Source: Klenkia brasiliensis
Lineage (GTDB): Bacteria; Actinomycetota; Actinomycetes; Mycobacteriales; Geodermatophilaceae
Length of the DNA stretch: 64,000 bases
Assembly (NCBI RefSeq): GCF_900100695.1
Contig: NZ_FNCF01000001.1
Coordinates: forward strand, 588,060 to 652,059
Direction: 5' to 3'
Below are positions 49,095 to 58,604 of this stretch, one piece after another. Position 1 is the stretch's first letter. Every line of letters starts with the position of its first letter. Position numbers and translations under genes: made by a program. The notes under the pieces are model-generated. The model was not told the DNA's origin. It ran no database searches and worked only from the letters and a program-made list of their open reading frames with translations.

Positions 49095-49210
49095 CACGGA
49101 CCCCCACCCGAGGGGGTCACCACCGCCTCCGCGGGACAGCAATGCCCTCTACCCTCGTCCGCTGGAGACCGTCACGGCAGGGACGTCGGGCGACGAGCCT
49201 GAGGAGCCCC

Positions 49211-50731
49211 GTGTCCGAACAACCCGCAGCCGACCCCGCCGTCGAGGTGACCGCCCGCCGCGGCACGGTGTCCGGCGGGCTGTGGAACGCGGCCGCCACG
49301 GTGCTGCCGATGGGCAGCACGCTGGCGCTGTCCATCGTCATCAGCCGCGAGCTCGGCGCCGCCGTCCTGGGCGAGCAGAGCGTCATCGCCTACGTGGCCT
49401 CGCTGCTGGTCTCTGTCTTCATCTTCTCCTTCACCACGGCGAGCATCCAGCTGCTGGCCACCGCGGTCGGCGCCCGGGACGACGACCGGCTGGCCTGGCT
49501 GGCCCGCTGGTCGGGCTCGGCCCACCTGTCCGGCGGTGTGCTCGCGGCAGCCCTGATGACCGGCATCGGCATCTTCCGCGACGACTACAAGCTGCTGTGG
49601 TTCCTCGCCGCGGCCACGGCCCTGGTCGACGCGCTGGGCTGGTCGCGCACCGTCCGCGACATCGCCCACCGCGGCTGGACCCGCACCTCCCGGCGCCGGC
49701 TGGTCGCCCAGGCCGCCGCCCCGCTGATGTCCATCGCCGCCATCTACCTGGGCTGGGGCATCGAGGGCGTCTTCACCGCCCAGCTCGTGGTGGCCGTCGG
49801 CCTGCTGACCTCGCTGGCCTTCCTCGACCGGACCCTGCCGCACCCGCCCCGGCGCCGCGCCGGCCGGCCGGACTGGCGGCCGGTGGCCCGCACCTGGCTG
49901 ATGTTCACCGGCTCGCTGCTGATCAGCCAGATCGTGCAGCGCCGCATCGAGCTGGTCTTCCTCGACCAGTACCACGACGGCCCGACCGTGGCCATGTTCT
50001 CGGTGGCGGCCAACGTCATCACCATCCCCGTCGTGCTCACCAGCACCCTCATCGGCGCCTCGCTGCCGGCCATCGCGGCGCGCTACGTGCAGGACCCCGA
50101 CGTCGTCACCGCGGTCATGGGCCGCACCGCCCGGGTCGTGTGCACCCTCGGCGTCCTGCTCAGCGCCGCCACCCTCGCCGTCGGCCCGGGCCTGGTGCGC
50201 ACCGCCTACGGCGCCGAGTTCACCCAGGCCGCCGAGATCGTGCGCTACCTGGCGCTCATGCTCCTGGTCGTCCCACTGGGCCAGGTCTGCACCACGCTGT
50301 GGACCGGCATCGGGCGGTTGACCCCCGTGCTGTGGTCCGGCGGCACCGCGGCCGCGGTCGACGTCCTGCTCTCGCTGGTGCTCATCCCGCCGTTCTCGCT
50401 CACCGGCGCGATCATCGCCACCTTCGCCGCGCAGACCGTCGGGGCCGTGCTGATCCTGGGCTACACGGTGCGGCGCGGCATCGCGCTGCAGCTCGCCCCG
50501 CTGCGACTGCTGGCGGCGGTCCTGGTCAGCGCCGTGGCCGCGGCGGCCGCGATCCTCGTCCGGGCCGAGGTCGACGGCCTGCTCGGCGACCTCGCCGCCG
50601 GCACCGTGTTCCTCGTGCTGGCCGCCGTCGGCGTCCGGCTGGCGCGGGTCTTCGCCCCCGCCGACCTCGGCTGGCTGGCCGACGCCCTGCCGGGGCCGGT
50701 CGGCCGCGGCGTCCGGCTGCTGGCGCCGTGA
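49211..50731 (+). CDS. Wzx-like flippase (506 aa)
   Basis: About twelve to fourteen membrane helices. SGGLWNAAATVLPMGSTLAL and SRELGAAVLGEQSVIAYVAS are the usual first-helix features of polysaccharide flippases; RRIELVFLDQYHDGPTVAMF and SVAANVITIPVVLTSTLIGA are mid-protein family features. The GTG at 49211 has GGAG just upstream (GAGGAGCCCC). The stop overlaps the GTG of the following GT4 by 4 bases, so the two are coupled. Expected to export the repeat unit assembled by the downstream glycosyltransferases. Confidence 0.88.
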   Translation: MSEQPAADPAVEVTARRGTVSGGLWNAAATVLPMGSTLALSIVISRELGAAVLGEQSVIAYVASLLVSVFIFSFTTASIQLLATAVGARDDDRLAWLARWSGSAHLSGGVLAAALMTGIGIFRDDYKLLWFLAAATALVDALGWSRTVRDIAHRGWTRTSRRRLVAQAAAPLMSIAAIYLGWGIEGVFTAQLVVAVGLLTSLAFLDRTLPHPPRRRAGRPDWRPVARTWLMFTGSLLISQIVQRRIELVFLDQYHDGPTVAMFSVAANVITIPVVLTSTLIGASLPAIAARYVQDPDVVTAVMGRTARVVCTLGVLLSAATLAVGPGLVRTAYGAEFTQAAEIVRYLALMLLVVPLGQVCTTLWTGIGRLTPVLWSGGTAAAVDVLLSLVLIPPFSLTGAIIATFAAQTVGAVLILGYTVRRGIALQLAPLRLLAAVLVSAVAAAAAILVRAEVDGLLGDLAAGTVFLVLAAVGVRLARVFAPADLGWLADALPGPVGRGVRLLAP

Positions 50732-51759
50732 CCCGCCGGGGGGACGGCGCCCTGCGCATCGCCCACGTCGTCGTCACGCCGTCCTTCGCCGGCACCGAGC
50801 GCTACGTCGTCGAGGTCGCCGCCGCCCAGGCCGACCGCGGCCACCGGGTGGCCGTCGTCGGCGGCTCCCCCGACCGGATGCGCTCCGAGCTGCCCGACGC
50901 CGTCGACTGGCTGCCCGGCGCCACCGCGCCCGCCGCGCTGACCTCCCTGCGCCGCTCCGGCCGCCGCGACGTCGTGCACTCCCACATGGCCAAGGCCGAC
51001 TTCGTCGCGCTCGCCGCCGCCCCGGCCACCCGCGGCCGCCGGTTCTCCACCCGCCACATCACCGCGGCGCGGGGCTACGGGCGGGCGGCCCACCTGCTGG
51101 CCCCTGTGGTGCGGCGGGCGCTGCACGCCGAGCTGGCGGTCAGCGACTTCGTCGCCCGAGAGGTGGAGACCCGGCCCGACGTCGTGCTGCTCAACGGCGT
51201 GCGGCCGCAGGAGCCCGGCCCGGAGCAGCGCCGGCCCGTCGTCCTGGTCGCCCAGCGGCTCGCCCCGGAGAAGGACACCGGCACCGCTCTGGCCGCCTTC
51301 GCCGCGTCCGGGCTCGCCGCGCACGGCTGGACCCTCGTCGTCGCCGGCGACGGCCCCGAACGGGCCGACCTGCAGCACCGGGCGCTGGAGCTGGGCCTGG
51401 GCGGTGCCGTGGAGTTCCGCGGCTGGGTCGAGGACCCCGCCGACCTGCTGGCCTGCTCGGCCGTGCTGCTGTCGACGGCCCCCGCCGAGCCGTGCGGCCT
51501 GTCCATCCTGGAGGCCATGGCGGTGGCCACGCCGGTCGCCGCCGCCGCGGCCGGCGGCCCGCTGGAGACCGTGGGCCGCGCGCCCGGGGCGGCGCTGTTC
51601 CCGCCGGGCGACGCCGCGGCGGCCGGGGCGGTCCTGGCCCGGCTGGCCGGTGACCCCGCAGGGCGGGCCGCGTACGGCACCGCCCTGCGCGAGCTCCAGC
51701 GGTCGAGCTTCGACCTGGCCGGCCACGTGGACCGGCTGGAGCAGGTCTACCGGGCCTGA
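50728..51759 (+). CDS. GT4 glycosyltransferase
   Basis: 343 residues. Starts at the GTG overlapping the flippase stop (GTGA). N-terminus LRIAHVVVTPSFAGTERYVV; donor domain LVAQRLAPEKDTGTALAAF and EPCGLSILEAMAVATPVA (E-x7-E). Cytoplasmic, extends the lipid-linked repeat unit. Its 3' end overlaps the convergent dioxygenase gene by 13 bases. Confidence 0.9.
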   Translation: MTRRGDGALRIAHVVVTPSFAGTERYVVEVAAAQADRGHRVAVVGGSPDRMRSELPDAVDWLPGATAPAALTSLRRSGRRDVVHSHMAKADFVALAAAPATRGRRFSTRHITAARGYGRAAHLLAPVVRRALHAELAVSDFVAREVETRPDVVLLNGVRPQEPGPEQRRPVVLVAQRLAPEKDTGTALAAFAASGLAAHGWTLVVAGDGPERADLQHRALELGLGGAVEFRGWVEDPADLLACSAVLLSTAPAEPCGLSILEAMAVATPVAAAAAGGPLETVGRAPGAALFPPGDAAAAGAVLARLAGDPAGRAAYGTALRELQRSSFDLAGHVDRLEQVYRA

Positions 51760-52508
51760 CCCCGCAGGCCCAGCACGGCCCGCTTGGCACCGCGCAGGGC
51801 GCGCTTGTGCAGCGGGGCGGTGGCGAAGTCGATGACCCAGGCCCGGCGGGTGTGCTCGCCGTGGTTCTGGCCCGCGCCGTGGACCATGTAGAAGTCGTGC
51901 ATCGTCACGCCACCGGCCCGGCAGGGCACGTCGACGGCGGAGTCGTCGTCGACCTCGAGGTGGAAGACCTCCTTGCCGCCGGGGCCGATGCGGGTCAGGT
52001 GCTCCATGCGGCCGGCCAGGTGGCTGCGCGGCACGTAGCGCATGCACCCGTCGACGACGTCGGTGTCCTGGAAGGGCACCCAGATCGCCAGGCCGTGGTC
52101 GAGCACCTGGTCGAACCCGGCGTCCTGGTGCCACGAGGTGCGCCCGCCGATGCCCGGGGGCTTGTAGATGGCGTGGTCGTAGGTGGAGTAGGTGCCGCTG
52201 CCCAGGACCGCGCGGGCCACCTCGTGCGCGGCCGCCCAGACGGCGGTGTCGCGCAGGCGGGGCTCGAGGGTGGAGCAGTCGAGGACCTCGGGGACCGTGG
52301 GGCGGCCCGGCTGGCCGCCGGTGCCCAGGTCGTGCGCCTTGTCGGCGGGCAGCTCGTCGAAGCGGTCGAACAACCCGTCCAGCAGGCGGCGGGTCTCGGC
52401 CAGGTCGGCCGCGCTGACCCCCAGCTCGGGGAGGTGGGCGTAGCCCTCGGACCGGACCTGGTCGGCGAGGTGGCCGTACCGGCCGGTCGGGGCCGTGGTG
52501 GACGTCAT
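51747..52508 (-). CDS. Phytanoyl-CoA dioxygenase (PhyH)-family protein
   Basis: 253 residues; non-haem Fe(II)/2-oxoglutarate oxygenase fold. The metal-binding HxD is in TSWHQDAGFD; the distal part has VHGAGQNHGEHTRRAWVIDF with the candidate histidine and the 2-oxoglutarate-binding arginine. The start ATG at 52508 is preferred; the upstream frame is not protein-like. It follows the GMC oxidoreductase gene after 85 bases on the same strand. Substrate unknown: hydroxylation of a sugar, lipid or secondary metabolite is possible. Its presence inside an EPS cluster is unusual. Confidence 0.9.
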   Translation of the reverse strand: MTSTTAPTGRYGHLADQVRSEGYAHLPELGVSAADLAETRRLLDGLFDRFDELPADKAHDLGTGGQPGRPTVPEVLDCSTLEPRLRDTAVWAAAHEVARAVLGSGTYSTYDHAIYKPPGIGGRTSWHQDAGFDQVLDHGLAIWVPFQDTDVVDGCMRYVPRSHLAGRMEHLTRIGPGGKEVFHLEVDDDSAVDVPCRAGGVTMHDFYMVHGAGQNHGEHTRRAWVIDFATAPLHKRALRGAKRAVLGLRGQAR

Positions 52509-52593
52509 CCGGGCAAGGTATGACGCTCCGTGTGCACCGGGCCCGGCGAGTTCCCCGTTCTCCCGGCCTGTCGCGCCCCCCGGCGGCACGTCG

Positions 52594-54207
52594 TCACGCT
52601 GGGTGCAGCTCGCCTCGCACCGGACGGTCGGCCAGGTGGGCGGCCAGCCGCAGCGCCAGCGCCACGATCGTCAGGGTCGGGTTGGCGTACCCGGCGATCG
52701 GGAACACGCTGCTGCTGGCGACGTAGAGGCCCTCGACGCCGTGCACCCGCAGGTCGGGGTCCACCACGCCCTGCGCCGGGTCGACCGACATCCGGGTGGT
52801 GCCGGCCGGGTGGAAGGCGTCGGACACGGCCGCGCGCCAGGCGTCGTCGTCGGTCATCGCCGGCAGCTCGGTGACCTCGGCCAGCCCGTGCGACCGCAGG
52901 TCCTCGGCCACCCAGCGGGCCATCGTCCGGCTGGTGCGCACCTCGGTCTCCGACACCCGCCAGTCCACCCGCGGCAGCGGCAGCCCGAAGGCGTCCCGGT
53001 CGGCCGCGTCGAGGGTGACCCGGCTGTCGGGGTCGGGCACCTGCTCCAGCCACACGTCCAGCCGCACCCGCGACGCTGGCCGGCCCGAGGACAGCCCGCG
53101 CGCCCAGCGCCGCCAGCCCGTGCGGACCGTCGGGCCCACCGCGCGCAGCGCCAGCCGGAGGTCACCGGCCAGGCCCTGCGGCACCCGCCGCCGCTTGAGC
53201 GCACCGGCCAGCCGGCGGACGGCGTCCAGCTCGGGCTCCTCGACCTCGTGCACCAGCACCGCGTTGGCCGCCACCAGCTCCTCGCGCTCCTGCGCGGCGG
53301 GGGCCAGCCGGACCTTGGGCCAGATGCGGGCGTCGCGGGCGAACAGGTGCGACGTGCGGTCCTGCAGCCAGGCGCGCCGGGTGGGCGCGACCTCCAGCAG
53401 CGGCACGACCGGGTGGTCCTGCAGGAACCGGCCGGTCAGCGCGCGGCCGGTGCCCAGCCCCACCCCCTCGGGGTCGGACAGCATCAGCAGCCGGGCGCTC
53501 TCCACCGCCCCGGCGGCCACGACCACGCGGCCGGCGGCCAGGAACAGCTCCCGGCCGGCGGCGTCGCGCAGCTCGACGCCCTGCACCCGGTCCTCGACCA
53601 CCCGCACCCCGACCGCGGTGGCCTGCACCAGCGTGGTCAGCGTGGTGCTGGTGCGCAGGTGCTCGTGGAACCGGTCGCCCAGGTGCGGGGTGGCCGTGTA
53701 CTCGGCGAAGTCGGCCAGCAGGCGGTCGCCCGACCAGGGCAGGGGCGAGAGCCGGCGGTGCTCGGCCCACCGGGAGTCGTCGTAGCCCCGGCCGCTGAGC
53801 CCGAACCAGCGCTCGGCCGCGTCGTACCAGGGGTCGAGCACCTCGAGGTCCAGCGGCCAGCCGCTGTGCGGGAGCCAGGACCGCTGCGCCAGGTCGCCGC
53901 TGCGCAGCCGGGTGCACTGGCCGTGCCAGAGCTGGGTGGCCCCGCCCAGGCTGCGCTGGCGGCCGTCCTGCAGCCCGCGGTAGTGCAGGCCCCCGACCAC
54001 CGCGCCCTCGTTCAGCGGCGCGGCGGCGGCGATCGCGGCGTCGTCCCGGGCGTCGCCGCCGGACTCCAGCAGCACCACCGGGGAGCCGAGCTCCTCCAGC
54101 CGGAGCGCGAGCGCCAGGCCGGCCGCTCCCCCACCCACCACGACGGTGGCGTCGGGTCGGGCCAGCTCGGGGGCCGAGGGCTCCAGGGTGGCCAGGTCGA
54201 CGATCAT
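52594..54207 (-). CDS. GMC-family FAD-dependent oxidoreductase
   Basis: 537 residues. N-terminal dinucleotide-binding motif DATVVVGGGAAGLALALRLE, with LLESGG as the end of the second strand; middle RVVVAAGAVESARLLMLSD and FLQDHPVV are typical of the family; C-terminus DAFHPAGTTRMSVDP (catalytic-type histidine) and PTLTIVALALRLAAHL. Oxidises an alcohol, often a sugar or polyol, with FAD. The ATG at 54207 was chosen, with GGAG 11 bases upstream. Probably co-transcribed with the PhyH gene. The electron acceptor and substrate are unknown; sugar oxidation to a uronic or keto form would fit an EPS locus. Confidence 0.9.
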   Translation of the reverse strand: MIVDLATLEPSAPELARPDATVVVGGGAAGLALALRLEELGSPVVLLESGGDARDDAAIAAAAPLNEGAVVGGLHYRGLQDGRQRSLGGATQLWHGQCTRLRSGDLAQRSWLPHSGWPLDLEVLDPWYDAAERWFGLSGRGYDDSRWAEHRRLSPLPWSGDRLLADFAEYTATPHLGDRFHEHLRTSTTLTTLVQATAVGVRVVEDRVQGVELRDAAGRELFLAAGRVVVAAGAVESARLLMLSDPEGVGLGTGRALTGRFLQDHPVVPLLEVAPTRRAWLQDRTSHLFARDARIWPKVRLAPAAQEREELVAANAVLVHEVEEPELDAVRRLAGALKRRRVPQGLAGDLRLALRAVGPTVRTGWRRWARGLSSGRPASRVRLDVWLEQVPDPDSRVTLDAADRDAFGLPLPRVDWRVSETEVRTSRTMARWVAEDLRSHGLAEVTELPAMTDDDAWRAAVSDAFHPAGTTRMSVDPAQGVVDPDLRVHGVEGLYVASSSVFPIAGYANPTLTIVALALRLAAHLADRPVRGELHPA

Positions 54208-54392
54208 GCGGTGCGGGGCTCCGTCCGTGGGGGCGGCCGACGGGTGCCGGCGTCCCCCCAGCATGACCGCCGCCACCGGCCCGTGCGCACCACCGGGCCG
54301 TGATCCCGGCGACCCCGGCACCGCTAGCGTCCACCCCGACGTCGGACCACCGGGGCCGCACCGCGTCCCCGCGCCCCCCGAGGAGCCCGCCC

Positions 54393-55511
54393 GTGCGCAT
54401 CCTGCTGCTGCTGTCCGACCTCGGCGACAACGGGGCCCACCGGGTCGCGCTGGAGCGCGCCCTCGCCTGGCAGCGGGCCGGGGACGAGGTCGCCCTGCTC
54501 AGCCTCGTGCACCCCGGACCCGGTGACCTGGCGGTCCCCCGGGAGCTGCGCCTGCTGTTCGCCACCGACGACCCGCGGCCGCTGCGCGTCGCGCTGCCCG
54601 CGGGGCTGGCGCGTGCCCGCCGGTGGGCCGCCCGCGCCGACGTCGTGGTGTCCGCGACCGAGATCGGCCTCGGGCTGCTGGTGGCGACGGCGGCGGCCCG
54701 GGCCGCCCGGCGGCCGGTGAGCGTGCTCGTGCAGTCCGACCCGGCGCACGCCCTGGCCTCCTACGTGCCGCCCTGGGCGCAGCCACCCACCCGCGCGGCC
54801 CTGGCCACGGCGACCCAGGCGGTCTGCGTCGGCGTCGACCTCGCCGCCCGGGTGGCCCCGCTGCGGCACGACCGGGAGACCGTCGCGGTGCCCAACGCCG
54901 TGCCCGGGCCGGAGGTCGCCGCCGCCGCGCGCCGCGGCCCCCGCCGCGACCCCGGCGCACCCCCGCTGGTGGTGGGCTGCGGCCGGCTGACCCGGCAGAA
55001 GGGCTTCGACCTGCTGCTGGAGGCCGTGGCGGCGGCCCGCGGGCTCGGCGCACCGGCCGTGGAGGTGGTCGTGCTGGGCGAGGGCGACGACCGGACGGCG
55101 CTCGAGGCGCAGGCGGAGCGGCTGCTCGGCCCCGGCGTGGTCGCCTTCCCCGGGCACGTCGCGGACCCGCACGCCGTCGTCGGGACGGCGGACGTGTTCG
55201 TGTTGCCCTCGCGCTGGGAGGGGTACGCGCTGGCGCTGGTCGAGGCGCTGGCCGCCGGGACGCCGTGCGTGGCCCTCGACTGCCCGACCGGGCCCCGCGA
55301 GGTGCTCGCCGACGGGGCGTTCGGCGCCCTGGTCCCTGCGGAGGACGTGCCCGCGCTGGCCCGGGCGCTGGCCGACCACCTGGCCGACCCCGCCCCGCTG
55401 CGGGCCGCCGCCGCCCGGGCGGTGGTGGAGGCACCGCGGATGTTCGACCCGGCCGCCGCCGCGGCCGAGCACCGGGCCGCGCTGGCCCGCCTGGTCGACG
55501 GCCGGCGCTGA
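54393..55511 (+). CDS. GT4 glycosyltransferase
   Basis: 372 residues from the GTG at 54393, with AGGAG 8 bases upstream. N-terminus VRILLLLSDLGDNGAHRVAL; donor domain VVGCGRLTRQKGFDLLLEAV, and SRWEGYALALVEALAAGTPCV with the E-x7-E motif, then DCPTGPREVLADGAFG. Cytoplasmic. Divergent from the GMC gene and convergent with the aldo/keto reductase gene, 10 bases apart. Confidence 0.9.
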   Translation: MRILLLLSDLGDNGAHRVALERALAWQRAGDEVALLSLVHPGPGDLAVPRELRLLFATDDPRPLRVALPAGLARARRWAARADVVVSATEIGLGLLVATAAARAARRPVSVLVQSDPAHALASYVPPWAQPPTRAALATATQAVCVGVDLAARVAPLRHDRETVAVPNAVPGPEVAAAARRGPRRDPGAPPLVVGCGRLTRQKGFDLLLEAVAAARGLGAPAVEVVVLGEGDDRTALEAQAERLLGPGVVAFPGHVADPHAVVGTADVFVLPSRWEGYALALVEALAAGTPCVALDCPTGPREVLADGAFGALVPAEDVPALARALADHLADPAPLRAAAARAVVEAPRMFDPAAAAAEHRAALARLVDGRR

Positions 55512-55521
55512 CCCGGGGCCG

Positions 55522-56466
55522 TCAGGCCCTCGGGGTGGCCAGGGCGGCGAGGGCGTCCTGCACGGCCTGCGGCGCGGGGCCGGCGGCGACCGCGGCCACC
55601 GCGCCCGCCAGCCGCCCCGGGCGGGAGGTGGCCAGCACGACCTCGTCCACGCCCTCGGGACGGCGGGCCAGCAGCGCGCGGGCCAGGCCGTCCTCGGCGT
55701 CGTAGCCGGTGCCGGCCACCGCGGCCCGCCACCGCTGCGCGGCGGCGGGGTCCTCGCGCAGCCGGTCGCCGAGCTGCCGCAGCGCCCCGCCACCGGCGCC
55801 GAGCAGGCCGTGCCCGACCCGCGTGGTCACCGTGGGCGGCAGGTGCACCGGCGGGTCCAGCGGGCCGGCGGCGTACTGGGCGACGGTGAGCACGCCCTCG
55901 CCCCGCTCGACGGCCGCCGCGGTGAGCTCGACCTGGGTGGCCACGCCCACCGCGCCGACGTCCCCGGCCTGCACCGCGCGGCGCAGCACGGCGACCAGCT
56001 CCGGGGTGACCTCCGCGGGCTGCACCTCGTGCAGCAGGTAGCGGTCGATGCGCCCGCCGAGCCGGCGCAGCGACTCCGCCAGCGACTCCTGCACGGCGGC
56101 CGGGTCGAACCGGCCGCGGGAGCGCTCCTGGCTGGCCTTCCTCAGCCGGCGGGTGACCGCCTCGGGCAGCACCGCCCGCGCGACCCGGACCAGCTGCCGG
56201 CCACCGCCGCGGGTGCCCAGCGCCGGGGCCAGGCCGACCTTGGTGGCCACCACCTGCACGCCCTCGCGCCCGGCCAGGAAGGCGCCCAGCTCGGCCTCGG
56301 TGCGCCCGCCGCCGTAGGAGGGCGCGGTGTCGAACCGGCGGACGCCGGCGTCCCACGCCTCCTGCAGCAGGGCGCGCGACGCGTCGTCGCCCTCGACGAG
56401 GCCGAACAGGTGGGCCGTGCCGGCGACGACGGTCGGGGGCACGGCCGGTGCGGGGGTGGCGGTCAC
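55522..56466 (-). CDS. Aldo/keto reductase family protein
   Basis: 314 residues, (beta/alpha)8 barrel NADPH reductase. The catalytic tetrad is visible: Asp and Tyr in FDTAPSYGGG, Lys in VVATKVGL and His in RYLLHEVQPAE. C-terminal coenzyme region EVVLATSRPGRLAGAVAA is weakly conserved. It follows the HAD-like gene after 24 bases on the same strand. Reduces a carbonyl; a keto-sugar intermediate or a regulatory subunit-like role are both plausible. Confidence 0.87.
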   Translation of the reverse strand: MTATPAPAVPPTVVAGTAHLFGLVEGDDASRALLQEAWDAGVRRFDTAPSYGGGRTEAELGAFLAGREGVQVVATKVGLAPALGTRGGGRQLVRVARAVLPEAVTRRLRKASQERSRGRFDPAAVQESLAESLRRLGGRIDRYLLHEVQPAEVTPELVAVLRRAVQAGDVGAVGVATQVELTAAAVERGEGVLTVAQYAAGPLDPPVHLPPTVTTRVGHGLLGAGGGALRQLGDRLREDPAAAQRWRAAVAGTGYDAEDGLARALLARRPEGVDEVVLATSRPGRLAGAVAAVAAGPAPQAVQDALAALATPRA

Positions 56467-56490
56467 CCAGGCGAAGGTACGGCCCCGGTC

Positions 56491-58506
56491 CTACCCGCGG
56501 CGGCGGAGCAGCAGCTCCCGCCGCACCCGCAGCGGGACCCGGGCCAGCCGCGACCGGTCGACCCGGCCCAGCCAGCGGGCGGCCCACCGCACCGGGCCGG
56601 GGCTCAGCCGCACGGTGCCGGCCAGCCAGAACGTCGGCTCCCGCCAGGTCGCCGGTCCCACCCCGGCCCGGCGCAGCAGCCGGCGGGCGGTGAGCGGGCG
56701 GGCCAGCGGCCACCAGCGCTGGTTGGCGAAGTCCTCCCCGTAGGGCTGGGCGCCCCAGGCCAGGGCCTCGGCGCGGGTGGGGTGCCGCCACAGGTCCAGC
56801 AGCTGCTGCCAGGCCGTCGGCCGCAGGTCCACCGCCGTGCCGGGCGGGTCGCCGTCGACGAAGGCGGCCACCGCGAGGTCGAGCGCGGCGCGGTAGTCGG
56901 CGAACCCCCACCCGGCCGTCGCGGGGTTGACCGGCGCCGACAGCACCGGGCCGACCCGGCCGTCGCGCTCGGCGAACCCGGTGGTGGTGCCCTCGCCGCC
57001 CATGGCCAGGGTCTCCACCAGCATCACCGGGTCCTCGCCCGGCCGGCTGCGGGCGTGCCGGCCGCGCGCCTCGTCCAGCAGCCAGCCCGCGCTGCGGTCG
57101 AACAGCTCGTCGCCCATCGTGCGCTGCGCCGGGGCCAGCAGGCCGACGAACAGGTGCGCGGCGGGCACCGGCCGGCCGGCGGCGGTGAGCAGGTCCTCCA
57201 GCGCGCGGGTGGCCCGGCCGGTCCAGCCGACGTCGACGAACCCGACCCGGCCGGGGGCGGTCACGCCCTCCTGGTCCAGGTAGGCCAGCAGCAGGTCCGC
57301 GCGCCCGCCGGCCCGCCGGGCCGCCTCGGCGCCCACCGGGCCCGACGCCAGCGCGGCGAGGAACGCCGGGGCCCCCGCGCCCAGCGGCCGGTCCGCGGTC
57401 CCCGGCGGCACGGCGGCCGGGTCGAGGGCGGCGGCCTCGTCGGGGTCGAGGTCGAGCAGGTGCAGCAGCTCGCGCGGGCTCAGGTCCTCCACCGCAAGCC
57501 CGTCGGGCACCCACAGGTCGGCCAGCACGTCGTGCCCGGGCCGGCCGGCCGACGCCAGGGTCCAGCTGCGCCGGGACCCGTGCAGGTAGCGCAGCTCGGG
57601 CGCCCCGGGCCGGGACGCCGCCAGCCGCGCGGTCACCTCGCGCAGCACCTCGCCGTCCCGGGCCACGAAGTACAGCCGGTCCAGTCCGCGGCGGGCGGCC
57701 TCGTCCAGCACCCAGCGGGCGAACCCGGCGAACAGCGGCAGCGCCACCGTGCCGGCCACCGAGACCAGGCCGGCGTCCAGGCCGGCGGCGGCGCCCTGCA
57801 GCCGGGCGGTGCGGGCCGCGGCGGCCAGCCGGGCCGCCAGGCCGTCGGTGGCCCGCCCGCCGGCGGCCAGCAGCCGTTCCCGGCCGGCCAGGTGCGCGCT
57901 GCCGTCGAGGGTGACCTGCCAGCCCCGCTCCAGGGCGTGCACGCCGTCGGACCAGCGGTCGTCCCCGGTGTGCCGCAGCTCCCCGGCCGGGTCGCCGAGC
58001 CGCTCGCGGACGACGTCGAAGAGCGCGCCGTGCTGCTTGGAGCTGCCCGTGTCGGCCGAGGCGACCAGGTCGTCGCCGTCCCGGAACAGGCCCTCCCGCC
58101 GCAGCACCTCGACGAGGAACGCGGCGGGCAGCGGGGTGTCGGAGACGAACACCACGCCCCGGCCGGTCGCGGCGCGGGCGGCGTCCACGCGGGCCACCGC
58201 GCCGGGCACGGCGCGGCAGGCGGCCCGCTCCACCTCGAGCTCGGCGGCCTCGAGGTGCGCGGCGGCACCGGGCACGCCGAGCCGGTCGGCGACGTCCCGG
58301 GCGAGGTCGGCCAGCCGCGGGTGCACCGCGACGTCGGGGGTGCGGTCGTCCTGGGCGGCCCGCCGGGCGGCGGCGTAGACCGCCGGGGAGACCGGCAGGA
58401 CGCACCGGGCCCGCAGCAGGCGGCCGGTCTCCTCGGCCACGTGCTCGGGGCCGCCCAGGGCGCGCACCAGCACGGTCTCGAAGACGTCGAACGTCGCGAC
58501 CGCCAC
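56491..58506 (-). CDS. Large HAD-like protein of polysaccharide clusters (671 aa)
   Basis: The N-terminal about 220 residues form a HAD-type phosphatase domain: motif I ATFDVFETVLVR (Asp nucleophile kept; Phe two residues on, as in dehalogenase-like members), motif II VVFVSDTPLP, motif III Lys in SSKQHGALF and motif IV GDDRWSDGVHA. The remaining about 450 residues are family-specific, with RLYFVARDGEVLREVTARL, VGFVDVGWTGRATRALEDLL and AAHLFVGLLAPAQRTMGDEL, a layout seen in uncharacterised EPS-cluster HAD proteins. GTG at 58506 has GGGAG close upstream and a TACGGT -10-like box at 58547-58552. Likely a glycan phosphate hydrolase or transferase; substrate unknown. Confidence 0.82.
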   Translation of the reverse strand: MAVATFDVFETVLVRALGGPEHVAEETGRLLRARCVLPVSPAVYAAARRAAQDDRTPDVAVHPRLADLARDVADRLGVPGAAAHLEAAELEVERAACRAVPGAVARVDAARAATGRGVVFVSDTPLPAAFLVEVLRREGLFRDGDDLVASADTGSSKQHGALFDVVRERLGDPAGELRHTGDDRWSDGVHALERGWQVTLDGSAHLAGRERLLAAGGRATDGLAARLAAAARTARLQGAAAGLDAGLVSVAGTVALPLFAGFARWVLDEAARRGLDRLYFVARDGEVLREVTARLAASRPGAPELRYLHGSRRSWTLASAGRPGHDVLADLWVPDGLAVEDLSPRELLHLLDLDPDEAAALDPAAVPPGTADRPLGAGAPAFLAALASGPVGAEAARRAGGRADLLLAYLDQEGVTAPGRVGFVDVGWTGRATRALEDLLTAAGRPVPAAHLFVGLLAPAQRTMGDELFDRSAGWLLDEARGRHARSRPGEDPVMLVETLAMGGEGTTTGFAERDGRVGPVLSAPVNPATAGWGFADYRAALDLAVAAFVDGDPPGTAVDLRPTAWQQLLDLWRHPTRAEALAWGAQPYGEDFANQRWWPLARPLTARRLLRRAGVGPATWREPTFWLAGTVRLSPGPVRWAARWLGRVDRSRLARVPLRVRRELLLRRRG

Positions 58507-58604
58507 GGCTCCCCTCCCGGGCCGCGTGCACCACGACCCCGGAGGCACCGTAGGGGGTTACGGAGCCGACCGGGACCCGTTCCTCCCCCGCCGGGGTGAG
58601 GTGC

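Larger units (their letters stand above)
48850..49210. other. Divergent promoter region with several symmetric elements
   Basis: 361 bases between the fourth initiating transferase (minus) and the flippase (plus), with no gene seen. It contains TTGACA at 48953-48958 without a convincing -10 partner, an inverted repeat at 49036-49069, a perfect palindrome at 49083-49094, a C5/G5 hairpin near 49100-49116 and a TACCCT -10-like box at 49150-49155 for the flippase gene. Confidence 0.6.
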
